A DNA stretch of 64,000 nt, taken from the NCBI GenBank assembly GCA_038087015.1, contig JASBNA010000038.1:391885-455884 (forward strand). Direction: 5' to 3'. The stretch comes from Cerrena zonata (taxonomy: Eukaryota; Basidiomycota; Agaricomycetes; Polyporales; Cerrenaceae). The notes beneath the pieces were generated by a model that saw only the letters and a program-made list of their open reading frames with translations, was not told where the DNA came from and did not search any database. How positions within the stretch are numbered: position 1 is the stretch's first letter; every line of letters begins with the position of its first letter. Shown here one piece after another: positions 32,416-44,646 of this stretch. The position numbers were made by a program, and so were the translations under genes.

Positions 32416-34618
32416 TGTCAGACGCTCTGCGTATTTTCTTGGAATATCCGGGATGTATTGCTTCATGACCGTGATTACTTGATGGCTTACCGTATATCCG
32501 GATTGCAGGGCTCATTTGTTCTCTACCTAACAAATAAATTATATAGGCAGCGTTTGGACATATTTGCACCATCCAAAAAGACAGACCAGAACTTCTGATA
32601 TACGCATTTGCTTACCTCCTCTGATCCTGTTTGCGGTTTTCTCTGCAATTGCAACATTAAATCTCCTGCATCGGCAAAGTCAAAGCATCGACAACCCGCG
32701 ATAGATCAACGCCTATCCCACAAACTATATGAAGCTGTCAGCAAGATTGACACACCTAAGCGGAAAGGTGAACATACCGGAGTACACCATCATGTGCAGA
32801 CCGTTGGACAAATTTTGGACTGTCATCATCGGTGAGTTGATCAGTATCCCGTGAACCACGCTGCAGCAAATATCCTCGTCAGCATTATGTGCTTGAGAAG
32901 GAGAGTTGACCGTATGGGCTTACTATATGCCAGCTTGCAAATACACCAAACGCCACGCTGATGCCACTTTGGGTAGCTAGGTCATTATGATCGTCGACAT
33001 AGCTCTGGTCAAGGCAATAGGATACAGTTGGAACCTACTTTCCATGAACTTCAGGGTCGGTCATAAATTGTGCCCAACTCGAATCATATCGCACCTTCAT
33101 TCTCTGATTTCAGCAACATTGACTTGGACGTTTATAAATCCTTCAATAGATCTGATGTAATACAACGCGCACGAAGGAAAAGGCCCAGGGAATGGTAAGG
33201 GTCCACGTAAGCTCCAAATCTGGTGATCCAGGTCCTGAAGTTAGGTCATTCAATGAGTCACAAGGGATAAATCGGTGTCCACAAACCTTGAAACAGATTG
33301 TATCAACGGAACGATACGCGGAATGGGATCGCCGATCACAACCTACCTCACATCATCAGATCTCAACAATGCAGCTGAACTGGCACCCATACAGCCAAAT
33401 GGCCCTGATCCATTTCCCAAGGGCTGACGCCGCTTTTGAGAGGTGATTTACTCGAATTGACAATTGTTACTTCCGGCTGAGTGCAGAAAATGATCGTCCC
33501 TGAAGAGATATACTTTATGGCATCGAGATGGTGAGTCAAGAACGAGGCATAACCACAACGAGACAAAACCACTTACATCTATCCGTGCTTTCCAAATACT
33601 GATATATCCTGGACCACAGGTACACCAGACACATCTAGTTCCGTCTTCGGCCCAACGCCGCTAACAATTTACACAAATACATAGGGCGATGCAAAGCGCC
33701 TGCTGCAATACTCACCTCTTCAATAGCTTCCGCACCATATTTCAGTGCAGAGGACACGGCAACTTGTACTCCGATGGCATGTGTAATGGTTTCATCTCTG
33801 AAAAAAAGCATCCTTTGGCGTCAGGTAAGCCCTCACCGTTGAATGACCTGTGTAAGGCCTCAACAATTTCGTCACTTGAGCTCACTATGTAGTTGGCAGT
33901 TCATCGAAGGTTCCCTACTTACTCGGATAGGTGAGTTCATATCTCATTATAGTCCGACCGGTGGTATATTGTGTTGTTCACATATTGAATAGTTGAAATT
34001 CTGGTTTATTTGCATACCTCGATGGCTATGTCCGAAATCGGGGTTTTCTCATTATTTGCAATGTTTCTTGAAAAGCTGAAACTGCATTAGTGTGTCGGAT
34101 TCTTTACGGAATACCCGTCCTTTTTCCATCTAGGCGCACTTCTGCAATCTGGTCAGTAGTATCATTAAAGTGCGATAACCCACCCAGAGGTGACTGATAT
34201 GAACCTTGAACGACGCTCCGGCTAGGAGCATGTCTTTATGTCGGTGAGAGATACTTCAACGTTGATTGGTCTGAGAGTTTAAATTCGGGAGGCTATACCG
34301 ACCTCCTTCTGTGTAAGAATGTTGGACAGAACTCTGACTTAGATTGACGACGTTCCGGCTCCGGGTGTCCTTCATGTATCAAGCAGTGGTCCATAACTAA
34401 AATTGATTCCTGCTATGCTATTGATAGTCGGACTTTCTATTAATACAGGATATCAGTAGCCAAATAATTAGTCGAATCATAGTATAGAGAGTCTCGCTTT
34501 CACGTGTACATTTTCCAAGGGCATGCAGTCATCGACCTGCTGCAGCCCTTGACGAGGCACATGAAGCACTAGAATATTACGTTCAAACAAGCCATTAGAA
34601 GGGGTGTATGTGAGCTAC
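32416..34618 (-). other. Orphan exon-like fragments, unassigned (possible decayed gene)
   Basis: No long frame exists, yet the minus strand holds a chain of short protein-like stretches, many ending at good donors: SHFNDTTDQIAEVRLDGKRT (about 34170-34100), IANNEKTPISDIAIE before gtatgc (34021), SSSDEIVEALHRSFN before gtgagg (33842), DETITHAIGVQVAVSSALKY before gtgagt (33715), GPKTELDVSGVPVVQDISVF (about 33650-33590), GPFGCMGASSAALLRSDDVR before gtagg (33368), and YVDDHNDLATQSGISVAFGV (about 32970). I could not join them in phase into one protein or assign a family. Either a many-exon gene of unknown family or a decaying copy is present. Confidence 0.35.
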
Positions 34619-36195
34619 TTACATTTCAAGGTCAACGAAGGTAGTCAGTCGATTCTGCGGTGTTTCATGCATTGCGGTTTCTCCTTCACTACCTTCATAG
34701 CTACAGAAACACGAAGATGATAATTATTGGATAAAATGAGAACTGCACTAATTACTCACTGGTTTTGTTCCCTCAGCTTCAATAAGCTGATTACGGCAGT
34801 CGATGCTACAATCGTGCTAGAAATGTATTTGATATCCGTCAGACGCAAAATGCACATCGCACTAACCTAGCAGCGCCTCCTGAATCCTCGTCACGATAAA
34901 CATCCCGATTAACGATGTCCAAGTGAGAACTCACCACATATTGCAAAAGCAACGTTCATAGTACCTGTGCAATTTTAGCATGTTTTCGAGGCGTAAGGTT
35001 CAAGTTCACCTACCATTGAGGTCGAGCCAATTGAAGACCTCCAATAAAATCGTAAGCTACTACTACCCTTCAATCGAAAGATGGTACCATAACAGCATCG
35101 GAATGTCCAGGGCAGCTGCGAAACCAACATATGCATATCCCTGCCTGCAAAGGACCATCCATAGAGGGGAAAGGCGAGCTACAGAGTGTTGATGAAGCCC
35201 AGAAATTGTAAACGCAAGGATTGTAAGGTCGAAAACAACGGCTAGCAAGCCCCAGAAAATTAGAGATACCATTGCCTACTGTGAAGAAAAAAAGAAGTGA
35301 AGGGACGCACTATAGAAATAGAAAGAAATGATGCCAGCATCGTGATTAGCACCAAGAGGAACAACTGTAGTGCAGTTTTTCATGATCTCAGAGAAAGAAA
35401 TGCTCGAGATAGTGCCTATGATTGTTCAAGGATTTACTATAATAGTGAAGATTGTCGGTACTCACTGTTGATACCAAGGGCCCAGTGTGCCAAGGATAGA
35501 AAATAAAGTAAATAACAAATAACTTTAGTCTCTCGCCACAGGGCCAGCCTACATACCACACACCGGTCAGTAAATATAGATGAAGATTAATATGGGTTTC
35601 AACGTACGGTCGTAGAAGGACTGTCGTTGACGAAGATGCGATACTCAAGTTTATAAGAATCTTTGGCTTGGGTTACAACGCTGAGTGACTTGAATGTTTT
35701 AAACGGTCTTACAGAAATAACTTTTGCTTCAACTGACTGCAATTAGTTTATCTTCATTGTCCAGGGAGAAAAACATCTCAGACCTTCACAATTATTTACG
35801 AAGGATTCCTGAGTCACGAAGTTGCTGAAACGATGTCAGTTAATATTGTCTGCTTTAGTAGTATCGACCTACACCATGACCATAACTATAGCGGAAGCAT
35901 ACCGAGATGCAAAGTACGGGAGCTACAAGGTATTACGTCAATACATCTGTGAGTGTAATGGTTAGAAACTAAACACTAACGAAAGCCCACGAGAACTTGA
36001 TCGTTCTAAACAGCAATTTGGCTTCGACCTCTGACCAGGTCGTGAGGAAATGCCACCTTGAGGCTTTGTATTAGAGTCATTATTCCAGTACGTATACATG
36101 AACACTTACAAATATACACCGCTCAAACATGCTGCAGCATGACCAAAAATCCGTGCACATTGCTCTTGTATTTCAGGACTTTGCCAATCGATCAT
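34619..36195 (-). CDS. Basidiomycete-type seven-helix membrane protein
   Basis: It belongs to a family of unnamed membrane proteins expanded in agaricomycetes. Start at 36195, MIDWQSPEIQEQCARIFGHA; the stop after VDLEM is at 34619. About eleven very short exons can be followed in phase: GVYLWHFLTTWSEVEAKLLF, PYFASRYASAIVMVMV, NLSIASSSTTVLLR, LALWRETKVICYLLYFLSL then AHWALGIN, MVSLIFWGLLAVVFDLTILA, LCRQGYAYVGFAAALDIPML, and NGTMNVAFAICGGAASTIVAST. Family landmarks present are the N-terminal W-x-S-P-E, the R/S-L-A-L-W segment, and a Met-Asn-V-x-F helix near the end. One junction, before AMVSLIF near 35275, does not close in frame with the splice sites I see, so there is a hidden exon or a 1-base error. 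Some relatives are guessed to be receptors; function is unknown. Confidence 0.75.
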
Positions 36196-37804
36196 TCCGC
36201 ACCCAGGAAACCCTGTTACATATGATCGCTCGTTGAGGGAGGTTGTATACTCTACTCGGTCGACCAATGTCGAAGGGACCGGGAAAGATGAGACCAGAAG
36301 GCTAGGAGGATGAGAGAAGACAACTAGCGAATAGCAAGGTAGCGTTCCACTACTTATAGTGAGCACCCGAAGGAGTTTTATGTAAGTTAGTGATCCGTGC
36401 AGTGTCGAAGGAATGCACGGCGAAAACATATCCACCGTAGCCGCTCGGTAAGCAGACGGAGCAAACGGTTTGAGCAAAATTGAATCTTTGAAAGTCTTGC
36501 AGGTACTGGCGCCTTCATATAATACTAACTGTGAGATATAGATGGCCATACCAGCTCAGTAGAGCATGAACACAAGATACATTGGTACCAGCGACGTGAA
36601 CTTGAAGGACCCAGCGCGGATCGGACTAGTGGCTAACTGGGGATGTTAAACGCAACCATTCGGAGACTCGGAAAGATTGGCAAGCGAATCTGTATTTGCC
36701 AATGGTAAGCCAAATATAGACAACATTGTAGAACTGAAACACATACACAGGATTTTGAAAGAGATGTTGCTGACATGACAGAAGTTGGCGAAGATCTACC
36801 GTAACAAACTTGGTAACTACGTCAATCGACGGAGACAACCATGGTCCCATTCCTGGAAATCAGTACCTCCAGATGTGGCCCTTTCTTACCGGTTTGAGGA
36901 TCGCTGATATCAGTTTTGGTCACGGTCGACTTATTGCTGCTCAGTTGACCGGTAACGACGTACTTTTCTTAGCTCCATGAAAGCCGCTTACTGAAGAACT
37001 TGAAGTCTTCGGGTCACATTCCTAGCAGCAAGTTTTGAACGAGTAAATATATGCGACTCAGTCCAGATGTGTATCATTGGTTTCCGATTGAGCCATTTGC
37101 AATGGGTAAGGTTCAATATGCACCCGAGGGGAATAGTGTGGAGGTCGTGATGAACTCAGTTCCCTTTATCAATGGGCATGGCCAAAGAGCCTTTGGATCG
37201 GTGCATACATGTGTATGTATTGAGTTTCGGAACAACAGACTTTCGAACATTGCGAGCGACATGTCGTGGTAGTCGAATGATTGTTTAGGAGTGTCGCTGA
37301 CAAGGACAACCCATTGGTTAGAGTTCGGTTACTTTATATCATTACGTAAACCGAGCAGAAGCATTTCACATCTTCCCCTTTATCGTGGCAAGTTTCTACA
37401 TTGACTGAGCAAAGCTGCTGCCCTCAAAACATTATCATATGCTATGTTCATCTCGTCGAATGGATGCGAGCTGGTGCAAGCTGTTCCTATGTCTTGTCAC
37501 GGTAAAGAAAAGGAAATCGCGGATGAGCCGGGAATGGGTCACGCGCCTTATCCTGCCTTATCTCCTCGACGCCGAGTCTGGGGTAAAGTTTTTTTTCATC
37601 GGAAGCTACGACGTGATCGTGGCATTTTGATAGCAGGGGTCGGATGATAGTGGGAAGCGTTATCGTTGTACGGCTCCGTCGTTATAATACACCACCAGTC
37701 AAAGTGGAGTCTAATCGGTCGTTTCACCTTCCACACCAAGGTCACGCACGACCTACAACAACCTGGGGACCTAAACATAACCCACCGGGTTTCATAGCTT
37801 CACC
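36196..37804. other. Intergenic, no gene recognised
   Basis: 1.6 kb between the divergent starts of the seven-helix protein and the permease. The seven-helix frame stays open for about 118 codons upstream of its chosen start, but that extension has no family match. Other short frames (36626-36850 minus, 37051-37272 plus) have no motif. Confidence 0.5.
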
Positions 37805-40065
37805 ATGAGTAGCCGTTCATCCGACGTGGAAGGCCGTGTCATGACTGGTACGACGGTATCGGCTGTCGGTGATGCCGACGAAGTGGAATTGGCGAGAATG
37901 GGTTACAAGCAGGAGCTAAAGTACGTTCTTAGATTCCTATCCTGGTCTTGATTGATGTTGAAACCATTCTACTTCCAGGCGTGACCTTAGCTTGCTACAG
38001 GTAAGTTCGCAATCAAAAAAGACGTCATTCACACTGATCGTGTGCTCATTGACATCTGTCGATTGTTCTTGTAGAATTTCGGTGTATCCTTTTCTATCAT
38101 TAGTGTGATTACAGGCATACCCTCCTTATTCTTGTTTGGTCTAGTAAGTTTTCCCTTCTGTCTACAATACTGAACATGGCTAAACTCGCTTAGAATACCG
38201 GTGGTCCGGCTGTAATGGTGTGGGGATGGGTTGTAGTCGGTATGTTTAACCGCACGTCTCGAGAGAAACTCACTCATGTCTCGTTTCCTAGCTGTTTTTC
38301 ACCATGCTTGTTGGCCTCGCGATGGCCGAAGTCTGTAGTGCTCATCCAACTAGTGGTGGCCCTTATTATTGGGCTGCCATGTTGTCCAAACCCGATCGTG
38401 CTCCGTTTGCATCTGGGTCACAGGTTGGTTTAACTTACTTGGACAAGTTGCCGTTACTACTGGTATCAGGTGAATAACATATGCATTCTCACTGTACGAA
38501 TGTCATTGACAAATTGGTCTTAATAGTTTCGCAGTCGCAAACTTCATTTCTACTGTAGCTACTTTCCAAACCGACTTCGTCCCATCCCCAAAAACCACCA
38601 TCGGTATCTACGCAGCTGTGCTTGTTTCCCAAGGTGCGGCAAACATTGATTTTGACGTCCCCCGTCCTCATCCATACTTCCCGCAGGCCTTATTAACACT
38701 TTCGGTGTCCACTTGCTCCGATATCTCAACAATATCTCTGTCTGGTGGCATGCTGTTGGTACTACTGCGTTGATTATCGCCATCTTGGCGGCGGCACCGT
38801 CACATCAGTCTGCAAAATTCGTCTTCCAGACGTTCATTGACAATACTGGTGCCGATGGTGTTGGTTGGAGTGAGCGTGCCAGCCCTGCGTATGTTGTTGT
38901 CATCGGTATTCTCATGGCACAATACACTTTGACCGGTTAGTTGATTTACACCTCCTTTCACGTTTTCGTTTGTCTAATCTTTTCATACTTAGGTTTCGAT
39001 GCCAGTGCTCACGTTCGTCACCACAAGTCTCATTATACGAAAAGTTCCTTACATGGTTTACGTAGATGACTGAAGAAACGCATAATGCAGCAGTAGCGGG
39101 TCCGGTCGGAATCATCATGGCTATCGGTGTTTCCGCCGTGTTGGGCTGGTTTTTGATCCTCGGTCTGCTCTTCTCTATCCAGGATCTGGACGGGACCGTT
39201 GGCTCTGCGACAGGTCAACCAGTCGCACAAATTTTCTTGGATACCGTTGGTGATAAAGGTGCTATCGTGTTAATGGTTGGTCATTTATGTGGTTGTCGGT
39301 GTCTACATACTAGAATTGACGTTTGTTCTTTAGGTCATTGTCATTGGTGCCATGTTCTTCTGTGGAACATTCTCCATCACCTCAAATAGTCGTATGATGT
39401 ACGCCTTTGCACGAGATGGAGGTATTCCTGGACATTCCTTCTTCCACAAAGTCGATGCCAAACGGCAGTCTCCTGTTCGCGCCGGTAAGCTCTCACTCAC
39501 CTATGTATTCTCCAATAATGCTCATCACTACGCAGTGTGGCTTGCCTGCACGCTGAGCTTTATCCTCGCTCTTCCCAGCTTAGGAAGTGCAGTCGCTTTC
39601 TCTGCAGCCACTTCAATTGCCACCATCGGTCTCTATATCTCCTACGCTATCCCCATCCTGCTCCGAGTTGTCAACCGTTCCTCGTTTGTTCGTGGACCTT
39701 TCCACTTGGGCCCATTCTCATATCCTGTTGCCGTCCTTGCTTGCCTTTGGATCGCCTTCATCAGTATCGCTTTCATTCTCCCTCAAGTGAACCCTGTCAA
39801 TGACCAAACTTTGAACTACTCCATTGTCGCTGTCGGGATTGTTATTGCCTACAGCATGGGATTCTGGGTGGTGAGTGCGAGAAAATGGTTTACAGGACCC
39901 GTAAATCAACTCTTAGGTAAGCAATTCTATTTCCTTGGATCATTTCCTATTCCTTACTGATGCACGGTTATTGTAGTCGAGAACGGAAGCAGTCATGTAA
40001 CTACTCCTGAAGAAGTAGAGAGAGTCGAAGCTACTGAGTCCGAGAAGGAGAAAGAGAGGGACTAA
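37805..40065 (+). CDS. APC-family amino-acid/GABA/choline permease, with a 1-base deletion
   Basis: Twelve-helix transporter of the fungal amino-acid/choline transporter group (Uga4/Hnm1-like), expected in the plasma membrane or vacuole. It starts MSSRSSDVEGRVMTGTTVSA with a cytosolic head, then ARMGYKQELKRDLSLLQNFG, the signature entry into helix 1 (SIISVITGIPSLFLFGL), AEVCSAHPTSGGPYYWAA, GFDASAHMTEETHNA, SNSRMMYAFARDGG and FVRGPFHLGPFSYPVAVLA. The C-terminal tail is acidic and ends VEATESEKEKERD. About eleven exons, most in phase. Near 38411-38414 the coding sequence reads GCA-TCT-GGG where the family needs A-S-W-V-T-G; one T is missing, which shifts the frame within that exon. All other parts look intact, so an assembly error is likelier than a pseudogene. 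Confidence 0.88.
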
Positions 40066-41595
40066 CCGCTTCACTGCATTTTCCGTTATTTAATCAATTT
40101 TAATGTTGTTATGTATCACGCTTCACCATTTGTTGAAACAGTATATAGATTTCCTCTTGGTTCAACGCTCCATAAAGATTGGCGGCAGTCCAGCTTTTAC
40201 TAATATGATTCCCTTTAGCGAGTACCTCATATACATTTGGTTAAAGCCAAGGTGTTACTACCTGCAGGAGGTCCGCGGTCGTCTGTGAAGGTGAGGGTGT
40301 ACTTCGCGATTTGTGTGTCCGCCCGCCTTATGCTTATCGCAAGCCTCTGAAGGGGGCATATTCTAAACTTATTTGAAGTATTCCCGTTCCTCCGATACAG
40401 TGCACCCCTCCACCGTTGTTTTGACGACCTCTAGTCGTCTGACTGGCAGGTTGGATAGTCAGGTGCGCCTAGACTGATAGATAAAGCATTTAATTTATGT
40501 CTGGGGTGTCGGGAAGCAATAATAATGTAGTGAGCATATACTTTGTTACATTTCGCCATGATGGTAGAAAGGCAAGGATGGTTTTCCAACCAAGATTCAA
40601 CCACCAAGCGGAGTCTCAATACTACACCTTCCTATTCCGGTAAGAATAGCGCACGTGATGCCCTCGCTTGTTGATTGCCGATAATCCCCGATCGCGTCAA
40701 CCGCGTTTTAGGAAGGTATGTTTGTTTGCTGTATGTTTGGTTGAAGAAGCAAGTCAGCCCAACATATAAAGGGCGAGTCCTCCGCCTCGTCTCTTTCCTC
40801 AACCCACCCGCCTTTCTCTTTCAAAGATGTGCCAGTTTCCCACTGGGTCCGGTGCATCGCCCAGATCAGGCGTTTCAATTACCCTTTATTTCTTTTTTTG
40901 TGAGTCCGCCCGCTTTTCTCTCTCTTTCTCGATGCTGACCCTTGTCGTTCCAGATTATCAGTTTCTCTTCACGTCGAATCTGTGACTTACCTTCGGGTGG
41001 TCTGGAGGCTGACCGCCGTGGATCCTGCTTCAGTCCTTATCCCTGGGTGTCATAATCATCCGCGCATCCAGGGCAACGGGTACTGTCGTAGCATGCCGCC
41101 CATCTATTTTCTCTCTCAAGTACTTTCGTGAGTGTTCATTCTGTCTCTTTTTAACACACTTCACTGATGAATACTTCCGTAGTCTTTATTCGTACACAAA
41201 CATCACTAACGCTTTTTAGACAGGTCTCGAGGGAGGGCATCCAAGCTGTCCAGCACCGACCTTTACGTGGTCCTCGGGATAAGTAGCTCTCGCCATAGTG
41301 CGAGAGTGAAACCAACCGGTGCAAATTTCAAGATTTCATACTAGTCTTAGCCATTACTCTAGTCTTCTATAATTGTAGAGAGATGTTTGGATTTAGACGC
41401 AGTCAGAGGTGGATATGAACATCTTTAGGAATACAAAACAATTCTATTCAACATCTAGTCATAGTAGTTCTACATTCTCTCGCCCTATATCCTTTTCAAT
41501 ATTCATTTGGTGTGACACCCCACCCTTGCATGATAAAGAATAACCTGTATGGCACTTGTCAGCCGTCATGAGGCCAAAAACGGAAATATCAGTAC
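40066..41595. other. Intergenic with a possible spliced non-coding transcript
   Basis: 1.5 kb between convergent genes. No protein-coding gene is recognised. It contains the TATA-driven, intron-bearing candidate transcript described separately, and a short hairpin CTCTCGC/GCGAGAG near 41287-41309. Confidence 0.4.
40762..41330 (+). ncRNA. Candidate spliced non-coding or short-ORF transcript
   Basis: A TATA-like ATATAAAG at about 40763-40770 is followed by a CT-rich initiator-like tract (CTCGTCTCTTTCCTC), the usual signature of a strongly expressed basidiomycete promoter. Downstream lie two plausible introns: gtgagtccg (40899) to cgttccag (40953), and gtgagtgtt (41128) to ttccgtag (41180). The only ATG-led frame across the first intron encodes about 35 residues (MCQFPTGSG...). 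There is no longer frame, so the transcript would be non-coding or encode a micropeptide. Support is from pattern only. Confidence 0.25.
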
Positions 41596-44319
41596 TTACC
41601 ACCTCAACCTATCCGGCCTGAAGATATGGAACAACAAAAGCCAAATTGCTACCAAACACAGATGAGTTGACAACACTCGTATGCTAATAATGGAAAATAG
41701 ACGTACTCAATTCCATGTACGTGAAGAATCCAAAGGCACCTCCACGAGCACCTCGTTTGACGAATGAGATTACTCTGACCCATAACTTCATGTCATCCGG
41801 AGTCGGTCGCGCATCCTTATCCATCAGCAGGACCAAGAGAATGCGCATATCTGATCGTATTAGATTGTCAGTGAAAGTTCTGTTTGCATGAATGGACACT
41901 CTTACAGATCCCTATGTGGCTTGCGTAAGAAAAATATTTAGCCTGGGTGGTCCGAAAAGGAAGCAAACAACTACTCACAAATGGCCACTAAGATCAGATA
42001 AATTTCAGCGACTTGTTCACGAGCCCGAGGTCATGATAGAAAGAGTGCTTACACCGTTCCAATTGCATTCTGATAGGAAGAATTCGTCATCAAGACCGAC
42101 CAATCTTCAGTCGAGAAATTCTGCAGATACAGGTTCGGTCTCTATAGAACCAAAGTCGCTTATCAGTCGTAGAAATGGATTGAAGAAAGTGATCCAAGTT
42201 CCGTACCTCGAAGCCTTTCGGGAATAGATCAATATTCTTGAAAAGATTGACTTCGGGCTTCTCATACCCAGTCGCCAACACGACAATGTCCGCATCGATC
42301 TATCCACTTGAGGTCAGCGACATTTCGACTATCCTCTATACACATTGTACACACCTCTTCTAGATGACCACTATCTCCCGGCTTACTATTGCGTTCTCTC
42401 ACGTTGACTTTGACACCTCTTTTGGTGAGACGTTCAGTGTCACCTCGAACATACCTACACCTCCCTTTCCTGACATGATTAAGGAACTCGTCATTTACGA
42501 CCTGTATGAGTATACCATTGATAAATCAGAACATTTTTGTGTATGATAGGTTTACTAACCGGCGTGCCCTCAAACAGTCCAATATGTGTAGGTGCGAGAT
42601 CGGATAACCCACGGTAGTTGAACCAAATGATAAAATGCTCCCATATAAAGCTAGACATTCAGGAAAGTCAGTATCTCGACCTTGAGTGTGAAGAACCGAC
42701 AATCACCTGAGAGGCATTTGTCGTCCAAAGGGTTGTGCAGCAATAAGTGTATCTATGAAGATATTTCTTGGAATTATCCACTTTAGAATGACGTGAGCCA
42801 ATTTCAGTGATGAACACCAGACAAACTCGAACCTTATCCTCGCGGGCGATCATGACAACATGCTCAGCTCCTTTAGACAATGCCGTCTCAACCGATTCGA
42901 CACCACTGGCACCACTGCCGATAACCACAATCGTCTTTCCCTTTACCCTATCTTCGTCCAAGCTATCGAGTTCAGAGGAATGAATGATAGGGCCTTTAAT
43001 GACTACGTTGTCGTCACTTCCTCGGTCGTTATCCTCATCCTTCTCGGGGGAGTCACTGCTTCTCTGAGGATCAAGCGAAGATGACGTAGGGAAGGCTTCA
43101 TCGGGTGTCGGAAACCCAGCTTCCTTCTTCATATCTTGATCTTCTTCAACCGCACGTGGATGCTCATACGAGCCATTCGTCCATGCAGTGGTTTGGTAAG
43201 CTTGGCTATCTTTAGAGGGTTCGTATGATTGCGAAGGAGGAGACTCTGTATTATGATCATCGTGATATGCCTCTCCTGGAGTAGGAAGATTAGAAGCCCT
43301 TTTCTGCTCTTGATCGTCATGTATGGCCGTCGAAGTCTCTTTCGCTTTACCTGTCCATGCAGAGTGTTTACTCCCATCTGCGCCGTCCTCAGGTATGCTG
43401 GACGCTGCACTTGACTCCTCATCCTTCCCGTCCTTCCGTTCAGCCTTCTGCTCGTGTCCCTCCTTCTTCGGCATACCTTCGAACTCAATCATGCGAGGTT
43501 TCCCGCAAGTACCGACGGTTACGACGACAGCATCGAAGATATCGTCTTCATTGTCGTTAATGATCCACTGATGGTGACCGCGCGCAGAGGGGTCAGGATT
43601 AGGATGTTCGTTAATACAGTTACCATCTTTGTCATGAGTAGTCGGACGGATTGTATTGACACGAGTCTTGAACCGGGTACGGGATTCTAATTGGTATGTT
43701 TTCCAAATGCGTGTTATTTCTGTAATTTTATGTTAAGGAGGACGTTCATGATATAAGTGATAAAAAGTCATACCGCCAAGAATCTCATCGCGTTTGGGGA
43801 AGGCACACGACCAGAGAACGCCAGGATGGAATCGATAACAGAACGAGTTCAGCTGAAGCCCTGATGTCTTGTTTACATGAGCCCAGATACCACCTAATCG
43901 TATGAGATTGAGCATTACGTAGACAAAACAAACATGACCTCAGACGTACCAACTCTATCGTCCTGTTCGAATATAACCACATCGAAACCATGTGCAATAG
44001 CATGAGCAGCTGAAGAAACACCTGTAAGACCTGCTCCTATGACGGCAATACGTCCGTGTGGGCTGCTAGGTTGGCTAGAGTATTTCGGAGGTTTCTGCGT
44101 AACCGTCCGTGATATGAGTCACGACAAGTAAAGGACACTGCTCACTGGAGAAAAGATCCATATGATAAGCTTCTGACATAGTATGTAGTATACGTTGAAT
44201 AGAAAGACCAGAATCCTAGCAGGAGAGAATAAATGAAGAATATTCAATGACTTGACTGATGAGATCGTGTCTGAAATGAAGGATGAGACGTTGGCGAATT
44301 CCGTTTGCATGACCGACAT
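41596..44319 (-). CDS. FMO/Baeyer-Villiger-like flavin monooxygenase with N-terminal anchor and long insert
   Basis: NADPH-dependent flavin monooxygenase. It starts at 44319 with a helix-rich leader containing a likely membrane anchor (RILVFLFNVYYILCQKLIIW). The FAD fold reads AVIGAGLTGVSSAAHAIAHG, then DDRVG. After GTCGKPRMIEFEGMP comes about 150 residues of charged, Ser/Pro/Glu/Asp-rich sequence (43465-43005), then IKGPIIHSSELDSL, the FxGxxxH-type signature in degenerate form, then the NADPH fold VVIGSGASGVES. Later blocks are DADIVVLATGYEKPE, PNLYLQNFSTEDWS, TNSSYQNAIGT, MDKDARPTPDDMKLWVRVIS and ARGGAFGFFTYMEL, ending HIFRPDRLRW at 41596. Substrate unknown. The insert sits exactly in the linker between the FAD and NADPH domains and would loop out, so activity could be kept. 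Confidence 0.88.
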
Positions 44320-44646
44320 GTTGGTCAGACGTGATTCGGAACGGGTTACAAGAAGCTTTAAGCAGAACTTGCCATTTCACTGCGTTCTATATATCGTGTA
44401 TGTGCGGTCCGGCTCTATATGGTACCTCTGCGTCATGTGTATACGAATTGTGGTGTTGGTTTGAGAAATGATGTCACAGCACACGCGATGATACATAAAA
44501 GGAAATGTCACCAAAGGATCTGCATAACAAAGCCAAACATTGGTAGTACAAATGGTGTTCCGAAAATAGAACAAATTGTATGTTACATAGTCATAGTACA
44601 AACATCATACACAAGCAAGAAAGCATAAAAACGTAGCGCGTCGCAA
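44320..44646. other. Intergenic, 3' of Argonaute and 5' of the monooxygenase
   Basis: 327 bases, both flanking genes on the minus strand. It should contain the Argonaute 3' UTR and the monooxygenase promoter. A TATATCG-type AT-rich spot near 44390 is unremarkable. Confidence 0.5.

Noticed and set aside
36196..36549. In-frame 118-codon extension upstream of the seven-helix protein start
   Set aside because: Family members begin with a short leader before W-x-S-P-E; the extension has no homology pattern and seems open by chance.
41287..41309. CTCTCGC/GCGAGAG hairpin as a structured RNA or terminator
   Set aside because: A single 7-bp stem is expected by chance in 64 kb, and no flanking RNA-gene elements were found.
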